Assembly: GCA_018881555.1 (NCBI GenBank)
Contig: JACAXG010000124.1
Location: 1,054,001-1,118,000, forward strand
Origin: Amblyornis subalaris
Taxonomy: Eukaryota; Chordata; Aves; Passeriformes; Ptilonorhynchidae
Direction of reading: 5' to 3'
Length of the DNA: 64,000 nucleotides
Both the position numbers and the translations under genes were made by a program. A model generated the notes under the pieces. It had not been told where the DNA came from. It did no database searches and saw only the letters and a program-made list of their open reading frames with translations. Shown here piece by piece: positions 52,460-64,000 of this stretch; position 1 is the first letter of the stretch, and each line of letters starts with the position of its first letter.

Positions 52460-52535
52460 ATCCATATTATTGACTTCAGCATATGGTCTTGTTTGCACCT
52501 TAATTTGGGCAGAAGCATCTCTCACTAATTGGATC

Positions 52536-55500
52536 TTAACTGGTGGCTAAGAATTGAATGTTTACATATTGCAATACTTGTCAATCAGCAATCACATCAC
52601 ATTAAAGTGCAACATGGGTCTGATTTATTCACCATTTGAGCTCTGACTGATCTGTGTGTTGCCTAAAATTAATCTTTGTAAAAACCCCAAATCTTGTTAC
52701 AGTGAGCTGCAGCAAGAGTTACCACAAGGCTCCCAAAATAGAATTTTTCTACAATTGCAACATTTACTATATTTTCTGAGAGTTGTGTCATAATTATGAA
52801 GGTTGAGACATGTTCATTTACCTTATCTACATTGCATGTATAACCTTTGATAAAATGATTGGAGTAAAAAGGCTTGCAAAATACCAGTAAGATTGCCTGA
52901 TACAGGCAAACATATTATTCTTGGATTTTTCACTGCTATGCTGAACTTCAATTTTGACATTACTAAATGACATTAATTTTTTTGGATATGAATGAATCTT
53001 CCATAACTGAATTACTGGCATTTGTCTTATGTTATATAACAAAAATAGATGAAGTTTTTGTTGACAAAGTGTTAAAGAATGTGATAATGTCAAAAAAACC
53101 AACTGAATATAGAAAATACTTTCTGTGCTCCATACTGGCCATACCCAGCTACTGCAGTCACAGACTGTTGCTAAAAGTGATGAGTTGGTTCTGGGACACA
53201 CTGCAGTGACCAAACATGTTACCTGTTGTTCTGCAAATATACTACTAAACCATAGGCCGTATACTAATATGAAAAGATTGCTACACTGGAGATTCTTTCC
53301 GTCTATAATGTTGTACTACTGTACTGCTAAAGAATAATAAAAAATTACCCTCTATGTGTTCCCTTTTAAGTCATGTCTCAAAGGGTAAAGGAAAAAGTCT
53401 TTAACTTCTAATCTGGATATTTTATTACATTTGCTAATCCTAACCCCTGATTTCTGTCAAAAATAACAATTTCTAATTAAGCTTTGAAAATTATTTCTGC
53501 AGAAGCTACATTTATCTCATGTAAGGTTATGGATATTTATTTTATGGTTCTTGGGTTCCTCTGAGCTATCAGTTTATATAAATGAGTTGCAGTTTCTTTC
53601 CAAGTGATTGTTGCTAACTGCGGTTCCTGTATGACATAACATTTTTGCAACAATGTAATTTCAAAGTTTGTTGCATTTTAAAAAAAAATGTTATATGAAA
53701 ATATGCAGCTGAATGCAAAATGAGAAAAAGCAAAGTACAATCTATTTTCTCATCTTAATTTTTAATTTTTTTTTTTGATGCCTACAAAACAAGGTAGCCA
53801 TCAAAGAATCTGGAACGATTTTTTTTTTGTTCAAAAGCAGGGATTTTTACAAAAACAAAAATCTGAAAAAAAATGGTCACTTACTTGACTTGTTACTAGA
53901 TCCTCACCGACCTTTACAACCCCAGGCTAATAAATTTGAAGCTTCTCTTCTTGTAGCCAATAACTGAAAAGAAATAGAGCTGCTTATCTTTCTTTTTTAG
54001 TATAATCAAAGTGAGTTATTTGCTATTTAAGGTTTGTCATTGTTAAACTTGAATGATAGCATAAGTATGGAAATTTTTTATAAGACAAATTTGGGCAAAA
54101 TTTTGAAATTTCCCCTTTGCAAGAAATTCTGACATTTTGGCATGATTCAATGATTTAAAAATGGTTTTAAAGAAGCACAGCTAAAAATGTTTGAATTACT
54201 TCAAATCAATGATGATGTGTTTATATCTCCTTCTTTACATGAGGAGGTTTCTGATTGCAAGAATAAGTTCATTCCAAGTATTTACTAGAACGCCATGGCA
54301 AAAATGCTCTGCACCCTTTTTTTCTCAATATCACACTCCAGATGAGCTAATGTTACAATCATCTTTAGAGATTTGCTGTTGAATTTTCTGTGTTAAACAG
54401 TGAGAAAGATGGTCATTTCTTTCTATCTCTCCAAGAAAAATCAAGTTGAGGTGATGGTTAAGACTTTAAAATAAATATGACAAACACACATTTAGTGTGA
54501 TATCTGCCTTCCTGAAATGAGCCTATATTTTTTAGAAGTGTGACAAACTAAAACTCTATTCGACACATACAATAATAACATAAGATATAAAGATAAATTT
54601 TCTTCCCTGCAGTATGCAATGTACATGAAAGTACAGTATATTTCAATAAATTGCAGCATATCTGCACACATTCTATTTTTCAGCATGTGATGAAATGCTA
54701 CACTTTTTCAAGTTGGTTCAATTTTCTTTATGTTGCTACCAATAAATTTATTAAATAAACATCTATGCTGTAAATAAAATAATGCTATTATATTTGGTGG
54801 TTTTTTGTGACTGCAAACAATTTGTTTTACGTCCATTTCCCCAACCCCAGATCCGTATGCAATACAACATTTGGGCTGTCAGTGCAAAATCATTGAAGTA
54901 CATCTTAGACAGTTTTCAGTGTAATCTTAGATCTAAGACATACGTTTTGTTAGTCTTTATGCAGGTTTTGGATGGCTGAATTAAATGTATTAGTTAAATA
55001 TGAACAACATTTAAACATGACCTCTCTTCCTGAAACTGTAAACAAAGCTCAGCTTGTTTCAACATTAAACTAAACAATAACAGCATGTTGTATTTACCAT
55101 GTATGGGCATCTTTAATGTTTATACAACATCTATTATAATGAGACTCTAATCCTGACTGGAGCCTCTAAATGCTACTCAATAAAAAATAAAGAATAATCA
55201 GTATATTAATTTTCTTTTTAGTAATCCATGAACCCAGTAATTCAACCAGAACATCTGGCATTCTTACTTCGCATATCAGCAAAAACTGAATAAGCAGACT
55301 GTTATAATGAGATCTCATGATATTAAAACATCATTTAAGTTATGGCAGTTACTGTTATGGGTATGCTGTAGAATAAAACATTTCAAAAGCAAATTATGAA
55401 CTAAACAATGCTCTGTAAGATTACAGAGTAAAGCAATTTATGTGATACATCGATCAGGTAATAGTTGTTTTACTCTGAGGCTAGGAATCATTCTGCCATA

Positions 55501-58500
55501 AAANGCACCTCAGGCAACTTTGAAGACTCCACAGCTTTTCTCATCCCTTTTTCCTTTTCTACATGCTTAGGTTATAGACAGATTGTCTTCAGAAGACCGG
55601 GGCAAGTTTTCTTCACTTTTACTGCTGGGATATGAATAGCAAATATGACTTTACTGCACTGCTGCAGTAACTAGGGAACACTGTGGCCTTGGTGTATCAT
55701 TGTACAGTCTTCAGTATGATTAAAAGGGCTCTCCAGTTTTTTGCTATTTCTTTCTAGAATGCAAACATTACCTTGTGCACTATAGTGAAAGATCATTTTT
55801 TCCCAATCATTTCTATATTTTATACTCCTGTTGTTCATTCTCTTCTATAATATAGAAAATCTAAGTGCTACTTTTCCCGAGTTGCTAAACATTTGCTCAA
55901 ACAAGATCAAATCATGGGGAGTTTTAATATCAAACACTTCTCCCAATATTTTTATCTGATTCCTCATTGGGCTTTTTTCAGAAACCCCATTTGTAAGCCT
56001 ATTCCTCACATTTTCAGGAAGGGAATTTTTTTGACTGGAATTATTTTCTTTGTGTCTAAAGGCCTGGGAGATAACTGCCTTCAGACAGCAAACAAATAGT
56101 TTCATGTCAGCCTGCATTTTTTTTTCTCATCTTCTCAGCTGGTCATCAAAGGCCAACTAATGCCCAAATAGAGCATTACTGTTAATACAAGTTAAATATT
56201 TCAAGTGGAGTAAACAAGATAGCACTGGATACTAATTCAATACTATTTTGTCCATAGTCAATCTTCTCCACTCTCCCCCAAAGAAACCATATGACTCATA
56301 TGACTGCCTCTTCAGTTTTGGCTGGAAATACTTGTAAGATGCATAGTTTTGCCATTTACATAAACACATAAAATTGAAAGTGCTGTAAGGGGAAAAAGAG
56401 GTATCTTGATGAGCAATATTTTCATCCAGTGTCCCCAGCAACATTTAACAGTATAGTGCCCTCAGCAGCTACATTTAAGTATCCTCATCCTTCATCTAAT
56501 AATGAATTACACTGAGGGTCATGAGTTAACCATGTGTCAGGGCAACTGGGAGGCAGTTTGGGTGGGGGGCAGGGAAGAAAAAATAGGCAGGGTGCTATTT
56601 TCCAGAGTTGTCACAGTACAATTTACAGAAATCTCTCCTCAAGCACAGAGAAAGAGAATGCATTTTTGACTAAGTTTAGGACTTCAATCGCATGGCAAAA
56701 GGGGCTTTAAAAAGCGTAAGAAAGATTAGATTATGTTTTCTGTTTTTCATTGCTCTCCCTTTGGTTTAATCCTGCATTCCAGTAAGTTGCTGGATATACC
56801 AACTTCTTGCTGATGATAGAAGAATGATGACTGGGTACATTAAAATGAATGATGGCTGAGTAGATAAGATTAAAGATCCGAATACCAGAGAAGAAAGTTA
56901 GTATCTTACTAGATCTTATACAGGATAAACTATGAATAGTTTTTTCTCTCTTAGGAACCCCAAATCCTCTTTTCAATTGATTTTTTTTTCTCTGTAATGA
57001 TGGAAATATTTTGTGTTTCTATATAAAATATTTCAGAGCATGTGTATATCACATAATTCTTCCTGAACCATGACTATAGGAAACGAAACAGGAATTTTCT
57101 TTACCTTAAACCGTAAAAACTCTGTAGTAACAGCTAAGCACCAATTTTTTTAAAAAAGCCTTGGCTCTACAGGAACCACGAAAGCTCCAGATCACCTGAT
57201 GTCTGTTTTTAAGCATAATCTGTACTTCTGAACGTCATCCTGAGTTGTACCTTTTGCTCCCACCCAGCAGCGGAGGTGGATACTAGGTCTGGGTAGAAGT
57301 GCTGCAGTACACATCCTGAGACACAGCATTACACCAACCAAAATGTAGAACAACAATATTTCTTGCCACTAGACACATCTAATTATTCATCGCTGAGAAA
57401 GGATTCTGGGGGTATTGACTGTACCTACTTTCCAAGCAGGAAAGAATGCTGACAAATACATCAGTTCTGCAGCTTTGGGTTGATTAAGTAAGAGCATGCA
57501 AATAGCTTTACAATCCAGACCTGGTCAAGGTCTTACTTTATTATTTTGTCAAAAAATAAATATGGCACAACTTTTTGTTGAAAACATTGAGAGAAACAGC
57601 TGTAAGAAAATATTCCTTTCTCATCTCAACTTGACTGGAAGCTTATGCTGTATAAAAAGAGAAAACTCACCCTGTCTTCCATTAATATTTTAAGTATGTC
57701 TTAAAATATCTTTTTATTCTTCAGTACCACACTTTCTGATAAACTTCAGAAAATTTAGAGCATACACAAAAACCCCACTGCTTATTACACTGACCAGCAC
57801 TGTCTCCTAGCCTTATGCTTCCTCTGTGCATATGCCTCTACCTTGTCTGGAGCATTTTTCTGTTCTGTATTTAAAGAACAGCATCCCCAACCCAGCACGT
57901 CCCAATGTCCTACGCCAGAAAAAATAAACAACAATATGGAAACTATGATGGGGTCCATTACTTTCTCATAAGCACCGGGAATTAAAGCCTGGATGAGCTG
58001 GCATTAGTAAAACATTTATCACTTGTTGATGGCAGAACAGAACCTAATTACTTTGCTATTTCAATACCAGAGGAGGGACAAAAAGCAAATAAAATGTCTA
58101 TAAGAAACAATCTGAAGAAACACCATTAAGAGAACCATTATAAACTAGAAATACTCATACAAAAATACATTGTATATTGTGAAATTTAATTTATACCCAT
58201 AAACCTAAATTCTGCTAAATTCTTCTTAGTTATGCACCTAGCCTTCTTTAAAAAGCCTCAGAATATAATAAGCCTCAATAAAAATGAAAGATAATACATA
58301 TCAGCAAAGCTTGTCAGAATTGGAACTACTAGCTAGTATAGCCCTTTTAATCTGCAGTAGCAACAGCTTAATAAGGATTCTTTTTACGTGGCATCTCTGG
58401 CCCTTATCTGAAATCCAATATGCATCTTCCATGGCCAGAATAAAATCAACCAATGAAGAAGTCAGAGGAAAGTCCCACTAGGTTCTTCTGGTTTTTGAAG

Positions 58501-61188
58501 GACAGATTTTAACATAGAAATTCTGTTCAGANGCCTGAATGGCATCTACTCCCTGGTCTCACTCCAGACAGAAGGTGACTACTAATGCTCTGTGAACCTT
58601 GCTTCACGATCATTAATTTGACACAGCACTCCTCTGAGTTCTATTCCAATTCAAAACTTTTACTAGGTAAGTTTGCGCTCAGTGTAGCAAGGATCATAGT
58701 TAACTTTAGATTATTTATGTCATATCCAGTGAGAAACATTAATAGGATTAGTTTGGTTCAGTCATGATTTTTCTTTTTCCAGAAGTGTTCCATTTTGAAG
58801 AGGGTTAATAAAAATTAGACTGACATATTTATACAAGCAGCATTGAATGTCACAGCATCCCTGATTAAACATTTAGGGTGGCATGTCAATTCTTGGCAAA
58901 GTCTAGAATCACTCCAATTTTCCAGAAGGGATTGGCATATACATAATGTCACCATTTATCACAGATCTGCTGAGCTGCATTTTTAATGAAAAAGAAATCT
59001 TCTACCCTAGTTATTCTATGCCATGTATATTTATATTGTATTTAAATAAAGACTAAATTTTAAAGTGAACCATAAATTGTCAAAAATGTAAGTCCTAGAG
59101 TCCTACTTAGCATTAAATTTTATGTGCTAGTCCAATAAAATCAAGAACTCAAAAACATAAAGAGAGCTTACCATTTATAGATCCAAAAACTAAGGATCCA
59201 AGGATCTTTCATACATTTTTCTTTACAACTATATCAGGCAAAGTAGTGACAAGCAGAGTAGCGGTAGTATAATTTCTTCCATTCAACCCTTGATGTCACC
59301 AAGTAACTTGCCAAAACTTTTCTCTCATAGATTCATGTTTTTATATGAAAAACAAAAATCAGAAATTGGCTTAAAAAAATAGACAAGCAAAAGTAAAAAC
59401 ATTCATGATATTTGAAAGAAGGATCATCATAATTTTAATCATACAGTCAGTGAACTTACATTGACTATAAAAACAAGTAGTTTGCAGAGAATTATTCATC
59501 CTTGAATCAAATTATTTGGTTGTTACTGTTTCTGGTTCAAACAAATATTCAGGAAATTCAGGCAGGTATCTTTTTGACTTTTGGCATTGTAAATGTCTTT
59601 ATCCATAGAAATAAGTCTTTTTATAGAGCCCAAAGATTTGGTAAAGTTTTTCCTCTTATTCGTTTAGATACATGGCCAAACAACAAAAATGTTCAATCTC
59701 CTTTTAAGGCAGAGAAAATAAGGGTATCTACGGACACTGAGGGCTGTAAAATACTATACTTGAAGATACACTGGAAACAATCTATACTAGCAACTTTCAA
59801 TAACATATGGCCAATCTTTCTCACCAATGGCATGAATTTCTAATTACCTCTTCTCTGAATAATATTTAAATGTCACTATGGTACATGAAAAATAGTATGC
59901 AACGTAATTTTTCAACAGCATTAAAATGCTTGTGTTTTCTTACTTGGAGCTGAAGGTGGTATTTCATACTGGTCATACTTTGGCTTCAAAACAGTGACTG
60001 TTTTATTCAAGGTTACACCATCAATTACTAAAATTTATTTATTTATGGAGTTTATAAAAGCAGTGCTTTGGAAAGCATTGGTAGAATATAAAGGCATATT
60101 GTCTTGCATGCATCTTAATTATTCTAGTATACTCTGTCTTCAAAACTGTGTTTCTTTCAACTCTTTGTTTGTTTTAGTCTACAGGATCTAAGTTTCCAAC
60201 TTATACCTGAAAATTTCCAGAGAAGATATCATCTCCTTTCTATCCATCAGGTTTTCTCCTTTCCTCCATAGTACATGTTGTTTGTATCACCTAAAAATGC
60301 ACAGTGCCAAGGACTCTGGTAAGATGCATTTTTCCCCGGCTAACCATTTCAAAGAAAGAATTTTGATTATCATGAAAGATTGAAAATAAAAATAATAATA
60401 GTAACAATATCCCAGTTATTTCAAATGTCCTCTTCTGCTTTAAGTACTTTGGAGGCTATGGAAATATCTGTAGATGCTTTGGACAAAAAGGTGAGAAATG
60501 GAATCTCAATCAAGAGAAAAAAATTTCATTCCAGAGGAGTTTCTAGTGTTTGCTGAATACAATTTTTAATGGACCTTGAAATCTGACTGCTTTTTTGAAT
60601 ACTGACAATGCTGTGGTGAGCAGAAACTGTTCTATACAAAATGGAAAAAGTAAAATTTTTTTTCCATCTTGAATCACATTAATGCTGGTTTTCAGAGGAC
60701 TCACTTGTCCGTGTGGTTGATATTTCTGTATCTGGGAAGCTGTAGGTTATGAGTTTCACGACAGGACTCAGGCAGATTTATGTTTAAAGTTGGCCATTAA
60801 ACAGGAAAGGGAAATAAGGACAAAGAACAGTGGAAAAGAAGCTTTCTGCTAGATGAGATGGTCAAACAGCTGAAGTGGTAGCACTGATCATCCATACAGC
60901 TGAAAGTTCAATCTTTTCTTCCCTCAGATACCATAAGCTCTTGCAAATATAGTTCAGATCACCCCTTTCCAAGATACTGTTACGGCGGTTTAGGTTCCTT
61001 TTGCCAGCAAATGCCAATGCCCTAATGGATACATTCTATGTTGTATATTGCCACAGTATGTCCACGTTTTACCTGCAGCCCACCAAAGCATTTGTAACTC
61101 CCATATACTGTAGCACAGAAGCAGGGATTATCCACAGCTGTGCACTATACAACCTGCAGCAATACCTGATAACTCTGCTTGCACGGAG
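52536..61188. other. AT-rich non-coding DNA
   Basis: Over 8 kb without a recognised gene, RNA or transposon. The more notable chance frames are 128 codons on the minus strand at 52827-53213, 90 on the minus strand at 55845-56117 and 113 on the plus strand at 59502-59843. None shows a family motif. N bases at 55504 and 58532. Confidence 0.5.
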
Positions 61189-61398
61189 CTAGAAGTGCGG
61201 CCCACTCTTTATCCGCCCTTCCAGTCTTCCGGGGGTATTCCTAATGGAAAACGGGCTGAATACCCCTGCTTGCTTTGTTTCTTTCATAAGAACAATTTGA
61301 TAGCCGGGGGAAAAAAGAGTGCAAATAAGAAAACAGAGAACCACCCCAGCGCAAATCCACCATATCCATAGGATAGCGATCTGCAGTGCATACACCAA
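61189..61398 (-). other. CpG-containing patch with hydrophobic open frame, unidentified
   Basis: A 69-codon minus-strand frame with a strongly hydrophobic N-terminal segment (ILWIWWICAGVVLCFLICTL, about residues 9-28), which would form one membrane helix if translated. The patch has several CpGs (atccgccc, ttccgggg, aacggg, gccggg, agcgca, agcgat), unusual for the surroundings. It also holds the inverted repeat ggggtattc / gaatacccc. No family is recognised. It could be a scrap of a mobile element, or chance. Confidence 0.2.
61232..61266. repeat. 9-bp perfect inverted repeat, 17-bp spacer
   Basis: ggggtattc (61232-61240) and gaatacccc (61258-61266) are perfectly complementary. Confidence 0.65.
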
Positions 61399-64000
61399 TC
61401 ACAGGATACTAATTTATGCATTCCTTTGAGCTGTTGGACTGTGTCCCAGGCAATGCATCCCAGGTGTTTCATGTTCCCTGTTCATCTCTAAGGTTTAGGT
61501 TGGTAAGATGTCCTATCTTGTTGCTTATAAACTATTTGTGCTTTGAACAAGCCAGATTTTTGTGGAACATGATAGAAAATACTGATTTGCTGGGAATGAG
61601 TGATCCCATTGAAAGCAGTGGAATAAAGTTCATAAAATTGCAGGTTAACTATGAAGCATATCCATACAAATGTTTCAATTGGAAATTCTGGTGTTTGTTC
61701 AACAATTGGGCTTGTATTACTGAATTTTCAAAGTTAGAACTAACAGCAATATTTACAATTGTCCAAGAAAGAAAAATTTCATATTTTGACACTCTCTAAA
61801 ATCATATGTGCAATTTGATGTTTAATAGATTAACTTCTTTTCAAGCAAATTGAAAACAGAACTTTTACTTCATAAACTGTATTTTACCGCCACTCTCCAA
61901 GAAACCTCCATTGTCAAAACGAAAAAGCCTCCTATCAGTAATTTTATCCTGATTGTATTTTCTCTCCCCACAACTTTATGTTATAGTACGTATAGAGGAA
62001 TGAGGCTCTCTAGTGCATTATACCAGAAAGGGAAATAATGGCTAATGAAGTTGTTTCACCATATAAATGTTTCCACTAATTTATCCATCAAAAGTAGGAA
62101 AAGTTTAATTATAATGTTGTATAGCTGCTGCAGGAATATTTTTATGCATCAGAAATGATGTGCACAATGCTGGCCTACTGAAGTTAAATACTATAAATAA
62201 GGAAATAATTCATACCAGAACGTTGATGCATTTTCATTTTCTCTTTTAAGAAGATTGCAGTAGAAAAAACCCAAAATCTATGCTATGACATAATTCACTT
62301 TTCAGCGCTATTAATTCAGTTTACTCTGGCATGAATACTGATGCTTTGCAGAGCACACCATATCTAAGACCAGCCATTTCAAGGGTGAATATGGGAAGGA
62401 TTTCATTTATTAGATTTCTCCTGTTTCCTTTAATATCTCTTTTGGTAGGAAGGATCATTTAGGCTTTGTTTCAGATCAGGGCTTTTTACTCTTAGTCTTC
62501 ATTTGTGATGAAAATCAGGAGACCTACTACATATTCATTTAATATAGAACAGAATTATTCATGCCTGAGACAGTAAAGTGAAAGGGAAAAAAGAAAAAGC
62601 AAACCTCCCTACTAAAAAAAGACATTAGTCATTTCTCTCTGTCATTTTTTTGGCAGCTGATGTTCTATGTTTTGTAAACCATTACATCTAAAACAACCGA
62701 AGCTGTAAAACTAATGTAGCAGGTCAGGGAAAACAGCCAAAGCTGGGTCAGAGAACCTGAACCCATGTTACCAGTCCAGTCAGTCTTGTGTCACATCACT
62801 TACTCTTCCTTTTAGCATGCTAACTTATCAATAGCATTGCTTATAAGGAGTTCTATCCTCTACAGGCTTTCAGAGGCCATGGCTGCAGATATACAAGAAC
62901 TGGAAATTTTGGATACAAAAGGAGTAAGGGGTTTTCTCAAAGGAATTATTTTTAGAAAGACTTTGTAATAAGAGGATATAATAGAACTACTATTCACGTC
63001 ACAGGAAGCAAGAAGAGCAGCAATGAAAAACAAACCAGTAGTGTGAAGCAAGGGAGATAAAGGACAGGAGGCAGATATTAGTTTAAACATATGAGGCAAG
63101 ACCCATTGTTAAAAGGTGGCAAAGTGTGCAAATTTGATTTTGCAAGAGATGAAGGCAAAAATCCCAGAGTTGAGCAGAAAGAGATAAGTGTAGAAGAAGG
63201 TGATGTATCAAGTATTCAAAGTTTATGTATAAAGAAAGAAGGGACAAATTGCCCACAAGGATATGAACAGAAAGGAGGAAAGGGTGGATTTTGATGATAA
63301 AATGGTAAGAAGGCTTACTGAGCTAAAAAAAAAAAAAAAAAAAAGACAAGCCAGGAATGGCACAGAGCGGATTAGTCAGACCAAAGAAAACAATGAAGCT
63401 CATGAATAAAAAATACTAGTCATTGATCTATTCCTACTGTACACCTTTTGTCATCTTTCAACCACAACACCAGAACTGCAGCTGTGCTACTTTCAAATGC
63501 AAAAATATTACCACTGATTTCTTGAATTTGCACTGGCACGTATTGAAAAAGGTGCTGTTCACACTGTCTTTAAAGCACGTCAGAGAATAGAAACTTAACA
63601 TTTTCTATAATAGCAACTAAGGACTGATGAATGCAATAATAAAATTTTATGCAATGATCTCCATCTCACTAGCACAAAAGTAGAATTTAATAAAGGTGCA
63701 TTTCTCCAAACTTACACAATTTGTATCTACGAACCTCAGAACTAAATACAAATATTTCCTGAGCAGTCTTACCCTGCCATTTTTTTTGTGACTCATTGAT
63801 TTTGTTTGGAAAGCATTACCTGGTCCTAAACTTAATACGGAATGAAATGAAAATGCCATTCTAAAGGTCAAACATCCAAACTAAAAAGAAGATTTTTAGA
63901 GATGGGAATTAAAACCAGACATATTAAAAACCCCCCTCAACATTATTTATTTTTGCCTTACAACTACATACAGCAAAGAAAACTTGGTCAAATTTAGAGT
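61399..64000. other. AT-rich non-coding DNA to the window end
   Basis: No gene recognised. A 127-codon plus-strand frame (61416-61799) has no motif and its length is expected by chance. The stretch 62.99-63.30 kb is purine-rich and leads into an A20 run. Confidence 0.5.
63325..63344 (+). repeat. A20 homopolymer
   Basis: Twenty A residues after ttactgagct. The preceding 300 bp is A/G-rich with a 67-codon frame, but no AATAAA signal lies just upstream and no target-site duplication is visible, so a retrocopy tail is not supported. Confidence 0.75.

Larger units (their letters stand above)
51700..52535 (+). mobile_element. Putative endogenous retrovirus LTR, plus strand
   Basis: A compositionally distinct block of about 830 bp. 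A mixed-composition region (U3-like) with an 18-bp tandem duplication near its start is followed by a long CT-rich tract, then an AATAAA signal at 52454-52459 and a T/G-containing stretch (ggtcttgtttgcacc). This order matches LTRs that carry CT-rich segments. A ca end and tg start are possible near the stated limits, but no target-site duplication could be shown. No proviral coding sequence adjoins it. A non-LTR origin is not excluded. Confidence 0.42.

Noticed and set aside
52078..52528. 100-126-codon plus-strand frames rich in L, S, P and F
   Set aside because: They translate the CT-rich tract and are repeat artefacts.
55845..56117. 90-codon minus-strand frame with protein-like composition
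   Set aside because: No family recognised, no splice sites of quality, and similar frames arise by chance.
59502..59843. 113-codon plus-strand frame with hydrophobic start resembling a signal peptide
   Set aside because: The hydrophobic N-terminus is what AT-rich DNA commonly encodes, and the rest shows no known fold or cysteine pattern.
61416..61799. 127-codon plus-strand open frame
   Set aside because: Length within chance expectation; no motif and no splice or promoter context.
62990..63344. Retrocopy ending in the A20 run
   Set aside because: No AATAAA near the tail, no recognisable parent gene and no target-site duplication.
1..64000. CRISPR arrays, operons, bacterial-type genes, tRNA or rRNA genes
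   Set aside because: No regularly spaced direct repeats, no dense coding, and no tRNA cloverleaf or rRNA block was seen; the sequence is vertebrate.

Overview
The window reads as non-coding bird DNA, either intergenic or inside a large intron. It is AT-rich and has no open frame that I can recognise as a host gene. Long homopolymer and dinucleotide runs are common, and 22 isolated single N bases are scattered through it, as in a draft vertebrate assembly. The bird assignment rests on five fragments of CR1, the dominant avian non-LTR retrotransposon. They carry its characteristic 3' tail (tcatagaatcatag on one strand, attctatga on the other) and recognisable decayed remnants of the C-terminus of its ORF2 reverse transcriptase polyprotein. 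Two retroviral LTR-like segments fit an avian host, but the species cannot be fixed from this sequence alone.

Layout. A short CR1 tail lies at 0.56 kb (minus). A diverged local duplication of about 120 bp has copies at 6.31 and 7.58 kb. Longer CR1 pieces lie at 9.93-10.42 kb (plus), 12.99-13.20 kb (minus), 15.38-15.74 kb (plus) and 30.42-30.98 kb (minus). Between 46.0 and 47.0 kb is a probable solo or partial LTR on the minus strand. It has a TATA-like box, an ATTAAA signal, a GT-rich stretch and a ~190 bp homopurine block. Between 51.7 and 52.5 kb is a second, unrelated LTR-like segment on the plus strand, with a ~200 bp homopyrimidine block just before an AATAAA signal. No gag, pol or env reading frame was found beside either one.

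The rest is AT-rich single-copy-looking sequence. In it I note several perfect palindromes or hairpins (19.13, 27.00, 35.24, 42.66, 46.83 and 61.23 kb), a few GC- or CpG-richer islands of 200-400 bp, and TAAT-rich stretches (23.94, 27.0 and 29.64 kb) of the kind seen in conserved non-coding elements near developmental genes. That last reading is inference only.

No host genes work together here. The only coding traces are dead retrotransposon fragments. Open frames of 100-130 codons elsewhere are about what chance gives for DNA of this length and composition. I found no new biological system; the best leads are the two LTR-like units, the 6.3/7.6 kb duplication and the hairpins.
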